A stretch of DNA of 54,551 bases from Nocardia brasiliensis IFM 10847. GTDB taxonomy: Bacteria; Actinomycetota; Actinomycetes; Mycobacteriales; Mycobacteriaceae. This document shows positions 33,811 through 42,239 of the stretch, one piece after another (positions within the stretch are counted from its first letter, which is position 1; every line of letters begins with the position of its first letter). Below the pieces are notes generated by a model that did not search any database, had not been told where the DNA came from, and saw nothing but the letters and a program-made list of their open reading frames with translations. Position numbers and translations under genes: made by a program. The stretch spans positions 1-54,551 of the forward strand of contig NZ_BAUA01000208.1 of the NCBI RefSeq assembly GCF_000710915.1, written 5' to 3'.

Positions 33811-35564
33811 CCGATCCGGCGGCCCTGAGGCTGTACGGTCCCGGCGTGCTCGACCAGTTGGATCCGGTGTGCTGCCCGAGATTTCCGATCGACCAGGTGG
33901 TCCGGCTCTTCGCCCGGCAGCTGTTCACCTATCGGACGCAGGCCGATCTGCGGAATTGGCAGGCCGTGGCGCCGACGCCCGATCTCGCGGCGGAGATTCC
34001 GTCCATGTACAACGCAGGCATGGGCGCGAGCCACACCAGCTACGTGGTCCATCTGCGCCCGGATGTCTGCTGGGACACCGACCCCGAGCGCCCGGTCACC
34101 ACGCACGACGTGGTACGGGGCTTCAAGCGAATGGGTAACCCCGTGCGCCGCAGCGCGTTGCTGTCCTACTTCACCGACACCATCCGGGGCATGGCGCAGT
34201 TCTGCGACGACTACGCCGCCGCGTTCGCCGATACCGAGCCCACCGCGCACGAACTGGCCGAATACCAGAGCGCCCACGACATTGCGGGCCTGCTGGTGCT
34301 CGACGACACCACGATCGTGTTCGAATTGCGCAGGCCCGCGTTGGATTTCATCGATCTGCTGACGCTGCCCTGCACTTCGCCCGCGCCGGTCGAATACGAC
34401 TCGTTCGTGCCGGGCAGCGTGCAGCTGTGCCGAAATATCCGGTCCACCGGCCCGTATCGGCCGATCGAATTCACCCCCGGCCGGGAGCTACGCCTGAGCC
34501 GGAACCCGTCGTGGCGCGCGAAGTCCGACCCCGTCCGGCACCGGCATGTCGAAGCGGTCGAGGTCATCGCCGAACAGGTCACCGCCGACGAGGTGGCGCA
34601 CCGAATCCGTTCGGACGAGGCGGATCTGGCGTGGGGCGTCCGCATCGCGGATCCCGCGATGCCCGCCGACCATGATCTCGGTTTCGCGCTGGACCCCTAC
34701 CTGGTGTGCAACACCCGCAGTCCCAACGCCGCGGGCGCGTTGCGGAAAGTGCAGGTACGCCAGGCGATATCCCTGGCGATCGACAAGGCCGCGATCGCGG
34801 CCGGCGTCGCCGCCCTGGGCCGGGACACGATCATCCGGATCGCGGGCTCGATCGTCCCGCCGAACAACGACGGTCACCAGGACCTCGATCCCTACGCGAC
34901 GCTGGACCATCGCGGCGACCCGGCCACGTGCGCGGCGATGCTGGCCGCCGCGGGACATCCGGGCGAGATGACGCTCACCGCGGTCCATCCGGCCACCGAG
35001 CACGCCCGCTTGGTCGCCCAGCGCTGCGCCGCCGATCTGGCCGAGGCCGGAATCACTGTCATACCGGTCGAATTCGCTGTTCCCGAGTACCTGGATCTGC
35101 TGGCAGACCCGGCCCGGGCGGCGGCAGGCGAGTGGGATATCGCCCTCGCCTCGTGGTCACCCACTTGGATGCACGACAACGGTCGCGTCTTCCTCCAGCC
35201 GCTCGTGCACTCCGGCTCCCCCGCCAACGTGGGCCGTTACCGCAATCCCGAAGTGGACGCCCTGATCGACCGGGCGCTCGGCGCGGCGGAGGACCGCGTG
35301 ACGGCCGAGGCGGCGTGGCGCAAGGCCGAACTCGTCGCACTGGCCGACGCGCCGATCGTCCCGCTGCTCTTCCAGGTCCCCGCGTCCCGGGAACTGTGCG
35401 GTCGCCGCGTGCGGGCCGCCGCCATGCTGCCCGCGCACGGATTCGCGATCGACCTGACCACACCCCGCCTGGACCCCGCCCTCGACGGCATGAACGGGCA
35501 CTCCGACCAGGAGATGCCCGCGATGATCCTCACCCTTATGGGCGCCATCGAAAAGTGGATGTGA
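33807..35564 (+). CDS. SBP_bac_5-like solute-binding protein without signal peptide, copy A
   Basis: A 585-residue protein with the fold signature of family-5 extracellular solute-binding proteins (OppA/DppA): 'LFARQLFTYRTQADLRNWQA', 'TTHDVVRGFKRMGNPVRRSA', 'STGPYRPIEFTPGRELRLSR', 'VRQAISLAIDKAAIAAGVAA', 'DIALASWSPTWMHDNGRVFL'. It begins MTDPAALRLYGPGVLDQLDP, with no hydrophobic signal or lipobox, and its start is fixed by the ATGA overlap with the aminotransferase, so it should stay in the cytoplasm. No permease or ATPase gene is near. Two paralogs lie at 46454-48187 and 48266-49978. A ligand-sequestering or scaffold role is possible; peptide import is unlikely. Confidence 0.88.
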   Translation: MTDPAALRLYGPGVLDQLDPVCCPRFPIDQVVRLFARQLFTYRTQADLRNWQAVAPTPDLAAEIPSMYNAGMGASHTSYVVHLRPDVCWDTDPERPVTTHDVVRGFKRMGNPVRRSALLSYFTDTIRGMAQFCDDYAAAFADTEPTAHELAEYQSAHDIAGLLVLDDTTIVFELRRPALDFIDLLTLPCTSPAPVEYDSFVPGSVQLCRNIRSTGPYRPIEFTPGRELRLSRNPSWRAKSDPVRHRHVEAVEVIAEQVTADEVAHRIRSDEADLAWGVRIADPAMPADHDLGFALDPYLVCNTRSPNAAGALRKVQVRQAISLAIDKAAIAAGVAALGRDTIIRIAGSIVPPNNDGHQDLDPYATLDHRGDPATCAAMLAAAGHPGEMTLTAVHPATEHARLVAQRCAADLAEAGITVIPVEFAVPEYLDLLADPARAAAGEWDIALASWSPTWMHDNGRVFLQPLVHSGSPANVGRYRNPEVDALIDRALGAAEDRVTAEAAWRKAELVALADAPIVPLLFQVPASRELCGRRVRAAAMLPAHGFAIDLTTPRLDPALDGMNGHSDQEMPAMILTLMGAIEKWM

Positions 35565-35577
35565 AGGGAGTGCGGAA

Positions 35578-37203
35578 GTGGACGAGTACGACGCACAACT
35601 GCTCACCACGATTGCCGCCGGTACCGCCGTATCCCTATGGGCGGCAGCGGGTCCGGAAGCCAACTACGCCGTGAGACTGTGGACCCGCGGCGCCGAACGA
35701 CTGTACGGATACTCGAGTGCGGAGATCGTCGGCGAGAGCTATATCGACCTGTTGATCAATCGGCTCGAGCATGACCGGGCGATAGCCGAGCACAAAGAGA
35801 TAGTGCGATCCGGCGTCGAGATCCGGAGTCTGGTCGACGATGTGATGCACTCCGGCTCGGAGCGCTTGCTGCTGACGATTCGATTTCCGCTGTACGACAG
35901 GGCCACCAACGCGCATCTGCTCGCGGAAGCCGGTATCGACGTCACCGATATCTCCCTCGAGGATGCGGCGCGACTCACCAAAACCCGTGCGGAGGCCGTC
36001 CACATCAGCGAAAGCGCGGCGCGCGAAGACCTTTCGGAACAGCTGCGCCGGCTCGTTGGCGCGATGACATTGTCGGGCACCGGTGAGGACGAGCGCGCCG
36101 CCCTCGCCTTGGGCATGGAGCTGCTGCGGCAGGCGCTCGATGTGCCGGCCGAATCGAGCGTCTGGCACGCCGACGAGGGCGGGCAATTCAGCGAAGTGTT
36201 CCGCAGCGGCGGCTGGGTCATGCCGGCCGGCCTGGACATCGGCCGCGCACTCGACTGGTTCACCTCGAACACCAAATCCATTCTGCATGATTCCAAGTCC
36301 CGCCCGCACCGGCTGCTCAAGCAACTCTTCGACACGTACCAGGGGCCGTTGGACACGGTCGGTTTGATTCCGCTGCACGCCGAAGGCGAGTTCCTCGGAC
36401 TGCACGTGCTCCGAGTGGCCGCGCCCCATGCCTTCACTCAACTGGAACGGGATGCGCTGCCGGTCCTGTCGTCGACCGTGCTGGCGAGCGCGCGTCTGGC
36501 CGCCGAGATTCGCAGGCGGCGGGAAGAGGCCGCCGAATCGCGAGCCGAGGCGACCAGACTACGACTCAACGGTGACTTCGCCCATCGCATACGCAAAGCG
36601 GTGGACCCGATCCTGCGCAATGTCCATGCGATACGCGAGGAACTCCAGCTGCGCGGGGTGGAGTTGGACGGCGAACTCGCGCAGTGGATCGACGATATCA
36701 CCGAGGGTTGCACCGAACTGGCGCGCGCTCCGGCAGAACTGCATCGTGCGCAGAAGGTCGCCCAAATCAGTGTGCGCGGCGTATTGACCGCACTGCGCAA
36801 TCGACTCGGCCTGGAATTTCCGGACAGCGCCATCGAGCTCGATATCGATGGCCTCGCCGGCGTTCTCGTGCGCGGGGTCAAAGGCGATGTCACCGCCCTG
36901 TTCGAAAACCTGCTCTACAACGCGATCGAGGCCATGCACACCAAAGGACGGGTGTTCGTGAGCGGGACGGTAACCGGCAGGTCCGTCTCTATCATGGTGT
37001 CGGATGAAGGCCCCGGCATCAAGGCCGAGGACGTCGAAGGAATCTTCCAACTGGGGTTCTCGCGAAAAGGCGAAGGTCGCGGGCTCGGCTTGGCGCGGGC
37101 CAGAGAAATCGTGACAGACCTGGGCGGCAAGATCACGGTCGAGGCCGGCCGTGCACCCGGCGCCACTTTTCTTATTGTGCTGCCAACCTGCAGGAGGTCG
37201 TAA
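35578..37203 (+). CDS. Soluble PAS/GAF histidine kinase
   Basis: A 541-residue cytoplasmic kinase. Residues ~15-140 are PAS-like ('RLYGYSSAEIVGESYIDLLI'), ~160-310 GAF-like ('LALGMELLRQALDVPAESSV' to 'LHVLRVAAPHAFTQLERDAL'), then a putative phospho-His helix 'GDFAHRIRKAVDPILRNVHA', and a HATPase with N-box 'ENLLYNAIEAMHTKGRV', G1 'VSDEGPGIKAEDVEGIFQLG' and G2 'GEGRGLGLARAREIV'. No membrane span, so it senses an internal signal. GTG start with GGGAG upstream; 13 bases after the solute-binding-like gene and immediately before the response regulator, so all are cotranscribed. In this setting it may sense the pathway ligand or the redox state (inference). Confidence 0.85.
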   Translation: MDEYDAQLLTTIAAGTAVSLWAAAGPEANYAVRLWTRGAERLYGYSSAEIVGESYIDLLINRLEHDRAIAEHKEIVRSGVEIRSLVDDVMHSGSERLLLTIRFPLYDRATNAHLLAEAGIDVTDISLEDAARLTKTRAEAVHISESAAREDLSEQLRRLVGAMTLSGTGEDERAALALGMELLRQALDVPAESSVWHADEGGQFSEVFRSGGWVMPAGLDIGRALDWFTSNTKSILHDSKSRPHRLLKQLFDTYQGPLDTVGLIPLHAEGEFLGLHVLRVAAPHAFTQLERDALPVLSSTVLASARLAAEIRRRREEAAESRAEATRLRLNGDFAHRIRKAVDPILRNVHAIREELQLRGVELDGELAQWIDDITEGCTELARAPAELHRAQKVAQISVRGVLTALRNRLGLEFPDSAIELDIDGLAGVLVRGVKGDVTALFENLLYNAIEAMHTKGRVFVSGTVTGRSVSIMVSDEGPGIKAEDVEGIFQLGFSRKGEGRGLGLARAREIVTDLGGKITVEAGRAPGATFLIVLPTCRRS

Positions 37204-37887
37204 ATGGCGATCGTGTTGTTACTCGAGGACAATCTCAAATTCGCCCGGGCGGTACAGCGCGTACTCCGCGGGCACGAGGTCCGGCATGTGACCAGAGTCG
37301 ATGCGGCGATCGACGAACTCCAGCGGCCCGACGTGGATTGCGCACTGATCGACCTCAATCTCACCGACGAGGACGATTATTCGGGCTATGAGGTCCTGTC
37401 GTACATCCTGCGGAACAGGCCCGATCTACCCCGCGCGGTGGTGACCGGCTCGCGCTTGAAAGGCGCGATCAGCAAGAACATCCTGCTCCGGTACGGCGTC
37501 GGCGATATCGTGATCAAGGGCGATGTCGACCGGGAGGGTTACGGCACAACGGATCTCATCGACACGGTGAGCGACCTGCTCGTGGGCTCGGATCGGCGGC
37601 GGCGGGAAACGGCGCGCAACGAGGTCGCGTCGATATCGCTCGCGGCGCAGACCGAGCTGCGCCGGCGCATCGCCGGGCTCCAGCAACTCGCGGAGCAACT
37701 ACGCAGCGGCGCCAAGCGCCGCGACCCCACGGTGAACAGTCGCACCGCGCTGACCCGCCGGGCCGAGAAACTGATCGAGCTGGAGGCGGCGGCGAAAGCC
37801 AGGTGCGACGTGGTCGCCCTGAGCGAGCTGGCACACGAGGTGGAATTGTTCGAGGCGGAATCGGCGAGGGTACTCGGTGATTCGTAG
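37204..37887 (+). CDS. Response regulator without DNA-binding domain
   Basis: A 227-residue protein starting MAIVLLLEDNLKFARAVQRV with AGGAGG just upstream. The first ~125 residues are a receiver: acidic pair in 'LLEDN', phospho-acceptor in 'DCALIDLNLTDEDDYSGYEV' and conserved Lys in 'DIVIKGD'. The remaining ~100 residues are helical and charged ('LAAQTELRRRIAGLQQLAEQ', 'RRAEKLIELEAAAKARCDVV'), probably coiled coil, with no helix-turn-helix. It likely signals by protein-protein contact. It directly follows the soluble kinase, and its stop lies inside the start of the small membrane protein, with which it may interact. Confidence 0.85.
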   Translation: MAIVLLLEDNLKFARAVQRVLRGHEVRHVTRVDAAIDELQRPDVDCALIDLNLTDEDDYSGYEVLSYILRNRPDLPRAVVTGSRLKGAISKNILLRYGVGDIVIKGDVDREGYGTTDLIDTVSDLLVGSDRRRRETARNEVASISLAAQTELRRRIAGLQQLAEQLRSGAKRRDPTVNSRTALTRRAEKLIELEAAAKARCDVVALSELAHEVELFEAESARVLGDS

Positions 37888-38251
37888 GATCAGTGCCAGT
37901 CTCGGCCAGGTACATCCCGGCGCCTACTACCTGGCCAGCGCAGTAGTACTTTCGTTGGCGGCGAATACGTTCACCGAGGCCTACGGAGCGGTGCCCGCCC
38001 CGCCGAATCAGTTGTCCCTGTTGCTGTGTGCGCTCGCGGCATTCGTGTCGGCGGTGGCATTGTCGACGTTGGGCTGGCGCATCGAAACCATCCGGCAGCT
38101 GGCCATGGAGCGTTCCGCGGACGTCGGTTTGCCGTCGCGACATCTCATCGGCGAAGCGACGCAGGCGTTCTTCGTCGAGGTATTCGCGAAAATGACGGTC
38201 GGAGTCGTCACGGCGATAATGTCGATCGTTTTCATGCTCGGGCGCTGGTAG
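37877..38251 (+). CDS. Small membrane protein coupled to the kinase/regulator pair
   Basis: A 124-residue protein from GTG 37877, overlapping the regulator gene by 11 bases. Three hydrophobic segments are visible ('AYYLASAVVLSLAANTFTEA', 'LSLLLCALAAFVSAVALSTL', 'KMTVGVVTAIMSIVFMLG'), separated by a basic/polar stretch near residues 70-95. No family is recognised. Its translational coupling suggests that it works with the response regulator, perhaps as its membrane target. It is the last gene of the operon beginning at the aminotransferase. Confidence 0.65.
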   Translation: MIRRISASLGQVHPGAYYLASAVVLSLAANTFTEAYGAVPAPPNQLSLLLCALAAFVSAVALSTLGWRIETIRQLAMERSADVGLPSRHLIGEATQAFFVEVFAKMTVGVVTAIMSIVFMLGRW

Positions 38252-38591
38252 TCAGACTCTCGCAAACATTCAGCACAATTCGACCCCCCGCGCGATAATG
38301 GCTGTCTCGCGTCGATGCACGACTCGCAGAGCAGCTTTCGATGCGGGGGTTCCGGTGCGGCCGGTCGCTTCGTGGCGCCGCGCCGCACACCGGGCGGCAA
38401 TACCCGGCATATCGCGCTGACCACTACTTTTCCCAGTTATCAACACTTAGGAACATGCTTGCTTCACTTCCCCGGCGACCGCCAAGTAACTTCACTAAAA
38501 TATAATTACCTCTTGAAGAGCCGCCCGACCGGCAGTAAAGTAGGGGTAGTAGAGGTCCGCAGACTGAAGACCGAATGAGATAGGGAGTCCC
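38252..38591. promoter_or_regulatory. Intergenic region carrying the EF-hand gene promoter
   Basis: A 340-base gap with no supported gene. The right half is AT-rich and includes the element copy at 38488-38507; the left half shows nothing specific beyond GC-rich sequence after the operon end. Confidence 0.5.
38488..38507 (+). promoter_or_regulatory. Shared AT-rich element with consensus -10, EF-hand gene A
   Basis: AACTTCACTAAAATATAATT; the TATAAT at 38501-38506 is a perfect -10 and AACTTC is exact. Transcription would start near 38513, leaving a leader of about 80 bases before the EF-hand ATG. Confidence 0.7.
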
Positions 38592-39125
38592 ATGGTCACG
38601 CAAGCCCGGCACCAGAAATTCGCGAAGCACTTCGAGCGGTACGACGCAGACAATGACGGCAAGATCGATCAGTCGGACATCGACGCGTTGATCAACAAAT
38701 GGTGCGACGCATTCAAAATTCCCCCCGGTTCCGACAAATGGCGGATCACCATCAAACGCGCCAATCGGCTGTGGCAGGACCTGCAGGGCCACGCCGATGC
38801 CAACGGCGACAAGGAAATCAGCAGGGAGGAATGGATCGCCGCGCACGAAGACCCCCGCTTCGTCGACGAGGTCGCAATTCCCTTGGCGCAGCTCACCTTC
38901 GAACTCGGCGATGTAGACGGTGACGGCGCGGTGTCATTGAGCGAATGGATGACCCTGCAGTCCATTTCGGGGGTCAATCAGATCGACGCATTGAAGATGT
39001 TTCAGATGCTCGACGGCAACGGCGACGGGTACATCACGACCGACGAACACGATGCGGCGCTTCGTGACTTCTTCGGCAGCGACAACCTCGAAGCCGCAGG
39101 AACTCAATTGGCGGGCCGTCTGTAA
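38592..39125 (+). CDS. Four-EF-hand calcium-binding protein, paralog A (calerythrin-like)
   Basis: A 177-residue acidic protein. Loops readable as EF-hands: 'DADNDGKIDQSD', 'DANGDKEISREE', 'DVDGDGAVSLSE' and 'DGNGDGYITTDE'; the 12-residue spacing and Glu/Asp at position 12 suggest Ca2+ binding at all four, although the second has Lys at position 6 instead of Gly, which may weaken it. The layout matches calerythrin/SCP-like actinobacterial proteins. No signal peptide, so an intracellular buffer or sensor. TATAGGGAG-type ribosome-binding site before the ATG. A monocistronic unit with its own shared-element promoter and a following hairpin. A paralog is at 43317-43859. Confidence 0.9.
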   Translation: MVTQARHQKFAKHFERYDADNDGKIDQSDIDALINKWCDAFKIPPGSDKWRITIKRANRLWQDLQGHADANGDKEISREEWIAAHEDPRFVDEVAIPLAQLTFELGDVDGDGAVSLSEWMTLQSISGVNQIDALKMFQMLDGNGDGYITTDEHDAALRDFFGSDNLEAAGTQLAGRL

Positions 39126-39156
39126 CAGGGTCGCACCCGACCACGAGATCCGGGAC

Positions 39157-39200
39157 CTGCACGGGGTCGCCGGCCCATCATGACACCGGCCCCCGTGCAG
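39157..39200 (+). terminator. Nested stem-loop after EF-hand gene A
   Basis: A perfect 10-bp outer stem (39157-39166 with 39191-39200) encloses a 5-bp inner stem (39069-like GCCGG at 39169-39173 with CCGGC at 39186-39190). It begins 32 bases past the EF-hand stop. A terminator is the simplest reading. Confidence 0.6.
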
Positions 39201-39287
39201 TTGCCGTCGCCGTCGAAAGCATGCGGCTACGTACCACCGTCTCGCCGGTCGTGCCGCCGCAGCGTCGACGGCAGCGCAGAAACCTTC

Positions 39288-39320
39288 CGACGCCAGGGTT
39301 TTGGGCCAGACCTGGCGTCG
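39288..39320. terminator. Stem-loop upstream of SRPBCC gene A
   Basis: CGACGCCAGG at 39288-39297 pairs perfectly with 39311-39320 around a 13-base loop containing TTTTGG. It lies 115 bases before the SRPBCC start; it could be a second terminator or a leader structure if transcription starts upstream. Confidence 0.4.
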
Positions 39321-39434
39321 ACATCCGATTCCCGCTCGGCAGGACGGCGAAACGCGCTACCGTGGGATTGCACTTCTTCGCCATAGTGAGCAGCTCGCCA
39401 CGAACAGTCATGCCGACCGAAGAGGAGATTCCCG

Positions 39435-39872
39435 ATGATCACCACCGACAAGATCGAGCACGAGGTGGACATCGACGCACCCGTCGCGCGGGTATGGGAG
39501 CTGGTGACCGAGCCCGGCTGGTGGGTGGGCGACGGCGACAGATCGGGTCAGAGTCGTTCGCGGGAAGGCGATTTCGAGGTGATCGACGATCCGAAGTACG
39601 GCCGGTTTCCCGTCCGGGTAGAGCGGGTGGAGCCGCAGGACTACGCGTCCTACCGGTGGGCCTCCGCCTTCCCCGGCGCGACACCGGGCGAGGGCACGGC
39701 CACGCTGGTGGAGTTCCGGCTCGCCGAACACGACGGGGGCACGCGCGTGCGCGTGATCGAGAGCGGCTTCGCCGCCCTGGACCTGCCCGAGGAAGAGCGA
39801 GCGAAGCGGGTCGACGACAACCGCGGTGGCTGGAAAATGCAGTTGGACGTGCTGAAAGCCAACGCGGAGTAG
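39435..39872 (+). CDS. SRPBCC/AHSA1-domain protein, copy A
   Basis: A 145-residue single-domain protein starting MITTDKIEHEVDIDAPVARV with GAGGAGA upstream. 'IDAPVARVWELVTEPGWWVG' is the N-terminal beta-helix grip of AHSA1/START-like proteins, and 'RVRVIESGFAALDLPEEERA', 'DDNRGGWKMQLDVLKANAE' the C-terminal strand and long helix. The domain has a hydrophobic cavity for a lipophilic ligand. CalC and CalU16/CalU19, self-sacrifice resistance proteins for calicheamicin, share this fold, so a protective role against the enediyne is plausible; so is a cyclase-like role. It is the only one of the neighbouring rightward units without an obvious shared element just upstream. Confidence 0.82.
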   Translation: MITTDKIEHEVDIDAPVARVWELVTEPGWWVGDGDRSGQSRSREGDFEVIDDPKYGRFPVRVERVEPQDYASYRWASAFPGATPGEGTATLVEFRLAEHDGGTRVRVIESGFAALDLPEEERAKRVDDNRGGWKMQLDVLKANAE

Positions 39873-39957
39873 CTCCGATCGAGGGCGGCCGAGCGCCATT
39901 GCCGCACAGGCCGCCTGCCCGTTTCTCACCCGGCTATCGCTACATCCGAGCTAAACT

Positions 39958-39977
39958 AGCTATATCTTTTAGAAGTA
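39958..39977 (-). promoter_or_regulatory. Shared AT-rich element upstream of methyltransferase, reversed
   Basis: Plus-strand AGCTATATCTTTTAGAAGTA. The ACTTC...TATAGC order faces left, away from the downstream gene, but a TATATT at 39976-39981 provides a rightward -10 candidate, so the dyad-like site could serve the gene at 40074 as an operator. Confidence 0.5.
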
Positions 39978-40073
39978 TATTTCCATAGGTTGCCGCTGCG
40001 TGGCCTGCGGCAGTCGGCCGAACGCTGCGGCCCGAATCGAACAGCGGACCGGTAAGAGAACGCGGAGATCGTA

Positions 40074-40898
40074 ATGGCCGAGAAATCAGCTGACATGACC
40101 GATGAGGTCGCCGAGTACTACGACGGCGTCGGCGAACTGGTGGAGATCGTCGGGGGGAACCTGCACCTCGGGTACTGGGATGACGACCAGGACGACACGC
40201 CGTTCCTCGAAGCCATGGGCAGGCTCACCTGGATGATCGCCGACCGACTGCCCCTGCAGCAGGGTCAGCATCTGCTCGATGTGGGTTGCGGCGTGGCCGA
40301 ACCGGCGATTCGCCTGGCCGAGCGCCTCGGCATCTCGGTCACCGGTATCACCGTCAGCGGCTGGGAAGTCGCTGAGGCGAGCAGGAATGTCGCGCGGGCC
40401 GGCCTGTCCGAACGAATCGCCATCACCTTGGCCGATGCCGCCGCACTTCCGTTCGCGGACGCCGAGTTCGACGCCGCCATCGCCTTCGACTCGGTGCCCA
40501 ACGCCGGGGACAAGAACAAGTGGTTCGGCGAGATCCATCGAGTGCTGCGCCCCGGCAGCCGACTCGTGTACTCGGAATACCCGCTCATCGCGGACGTGAC
40601 GGCGGCGCAACGGGAGGTCTTGCGGGCGAATACCGTACCGGATCCACCGACCACCATGCGCGAGGCCGTGGCGCCGGCGATCGCGGCGGGCTTCGAGGTG
40701 CTCGAGGAGCTCGACTGCAGCGATCGCGTGCGCCGGTTCTACCGGGCATTCCTGCACCGCTTGGCCGACCAGCGCGCCGACCTGGCCGCCGCCTACGGCA
40801 AGGAACGGATCGATGCCTTCGAATCCGGCATGACCACAATGTTCGAACTCTGTCGCGAAAAGATCGGTTACTACCTCATTGTGTGCCGAAAGCCGTAA
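40074..40898 (+). CDS. Class I SAM-dependent methyltransferase
   Basis: A 274-residue methyltransferase starting MAEKSADMTDEVAEYYDGVG. SAM-binding motif 'QHLLDVGCGVAEPAIRLAER', 'VTGITVSGWEVAEASRNVAR', 'ADAAALPFADAEFDAAIAFD' and 'IHRVLRPGSRLVYSEYP' are intact. 'YYDGVGELVEIVGGNLHLGY' at the N-terminus is typical of the UbiE/gamma-tocopherol and polyketide O-/C-methyltransferase group. Ribosome-binding site GGAGATC precedes the ATG. The MFS exporter follows 41 bases later, probably cotranscribed, suggesting late tailoring next to export; the substrate is unknown. Confidence 0.88.
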   Translation: MAEKSADMTDEVAEYYDGVGELVEIVGGNLHLGYWDDDQDDTPFLEAMGRLTWMIADRLPLQQGQHLLDVGCGVAEPAIRLAERLGISVTGITVSGWEVAEASRNVARAGLSERIAITLADAAALPFADAEFDAAIAFDSVPNAGDKNKWFGEIHRVLRPGSRLVYSEYPLIADVTAAQREVLRANTVPDPPTTMREAVAPAIAAGFEVLEELDCSDRVRRFYRAFLHRLADQRADLAAAYGKERIDAFESGMTTMFELCREKIGYYLIVCRKP

Positions 40899-40910
40899 GG
40901 TCGGCGGCAC

Positions 40911-40930
40911 AACTATATGAACCAGGAGTG
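40911..40930 (-). promoter_or_regulatory. Partial shared element before the MFS gene
   Basis: Plus-strand AACTATATGAACCAGGAGTG keeps AACTATATG exactly but not the GAAGTT half, and overlaps the CAGGAG that could act as ribosome-binding site for GTG 40940. It may be a degenerate operator or coincidence. Confidence 0.3.
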
Positions 40931-40939
40931 TGATCGGGC

Positions 40940-42196
40940 GTGTCCGAGATCCGACGGCGGCTGTTCAAAACGACTAATCGTGACGATCAAGCCCCCGCGG
41001 AACCTCGCGTCTCCAAACGCCTACCGATCGGCGTGTACGTCCTCGGAGCGAGCGTATTCGCCTTGGGCACTTCGGAATTCATCGTGTCCGGCCTGGTCGA
41101 TCAGATCGCGGGTTCGCTCGACATCTCCGTGTCCCAGGTCGGTCAGCTGATCACGGCGTTCGCCATCGGCATGCTGATCGGCGCGCCCACCATGGCGGTC
41201 CTGACGCTCGGACGGGACCGCAAGACTGTGATGGTGGCCGCCGTGGTCGTCTTCTGCGTCGCCGATCTGCTGACGGTGATCCCGGTCTTCCCCGTCATGT
41301 TCGCGATGCGGCTGATCGCGGCCGTGGCCTGTGCGACCGCACTGACCGTCGCTCAGGTGATGGCCGTCGCGCTCGCCGGTCCCGGCCGGATGCCGCAGGC
41401 GATCGCGGTGATCCTCGGCGGTATGACGCTGGCGAACGTGGCGGGCGTACCGCTGGGCAGCCTGGTCGGCGCGGTGTTCAGCTGGCAGGTCATCTTCGTG
41501 CTGATCGGCGTGATGAGCGCGGTGGGCGCCCTGCTCGTCACGATCTTCGTACCCAGGCTGCCGCGCGACCGCGGCCCGGAGGTCGGGCTGGGAACCCTGG
41601 TCGCACGCGAACTGCGATCACTGGTGCAGACCCGGGTCTTCGTCGCCCTCGCCACCACGGTGCTGTTCGAGACGGCACTGTTCAGCGTGTACGCCTACAT
41701 CCAGCCGATCCTCACCGACGCCAGCGGTATCAGCGTGCATCAGGCGCCGATCGTGCTGTTCCTGTTCGGCGTCGGGTTGTTCGTGGGCAACACCCTCGGC
41801 GGCCGGCTGGCGCAGTGGTCGGCCATGAAGAACGTCATCGGCTCGCTGGTGGCGATGATCGTCATGATGGTGGTGCTGCGGATCGTCGTGCACCACAGCA
41901 TCGCGGCGGCCGCGGCGATCACCGTGCTCGGCGTGTGCGCGTTCTCGATGACCGCCGCGCTCAGCTCGCGGGTGATCGGTTTCGCGGTCGGAGCGCCGAC
42001 CTTGGCAGTCGCGATTGTCATGTCCGCCTTCAACATCGGCAACGCGATCGGCCCGGCGATCGGCGGCGTCGTCATCGCGCACCGGGCGATCGAGGACGTC
42101 ATCTGGGTCGGCGTGATCGTCGCGACGCTCGCGCTGGCCACCGCGTTCGTCTCCGTCGCCATCGAACGCCGGCATGCGCTCGCACCGGCCTCGTGA
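40940..42196 (+). CDS. MFS drug-efflux transporter (AraJ/Cmx-like, DHA1)
   Basis: A 418-residue major-facilitator protein with about twelve membrane spans. 'GASVFALGTSEFIVSGLVDQ' is the TM1 motif of the AraJ/CmlA-like DHA1 group, 'MAVLTLGRDRKTVMVAAVVV' matches the loop 2-3 signature and 'GAVFSWQVIFVLIGVMSAVG' the antiporter motif C region. It probably exports a small molecule by proton antiport; in this position it is the best candidate for product efflux. The GTG start follows CAGGAG at 11 bases; a slightly later start is possible. A bidirectional hairpin lies just after the stop. Confidence 0.9.
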   Translation: MSEIRRRLFKTTNRDDQAPAEPRVSKRLPIGVYVLGASVFALGTSEFIVSGLVDQIAGSLDISVSQVGQLITAFAIGMLIGAPTMAVLTLGRDRKTVMVAAVVVFCVADLLTVIPVFPVMFAMRLIAAVACATALTVAQVMAVALAGPGRMPQAIAVILGGMTLANVAGVPLGSLVGAVFSWQVIFVLIGVMSAVGALLVTIFVPRLPRDRGPEVGLGTLVARELRSLVQTRVFVALATTVLFETALFSVYAYIQPILTDASGISVHQAPIVLFLFGVGLFVGNTLGGRLAQWSAMKNVIGSLVAMIVMMVVLRIVVHHSIAAAAAITVLGVCAFSMTAALSSRVIGFAVGAPTLAVAIVMSAFNIGNAIGPAIGGVVIAHRAIEDVIWVGVIVATLALATAFVSVAIERRHALAPAS

Positions 42197-42202
42197 GGAC
42201 GA

Positions 42203-42234
42203 CCGGCGCCGGCGGCCACGGTCGCCGACGCCGG
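42203..42234. terminator. Bidirectional stem-loop between convergent genes
   Basis: Bases 42203-42214 pair with 42223-42234 (11 of 12 positions, one C/A mismatch) around an 8-base loop, six bases past the MFS stop and five before the stop of the leftward flavoprotein. It suits a shared terminator. Confidence 0.65.
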
Positions 42235-42239
42235 ATCGG

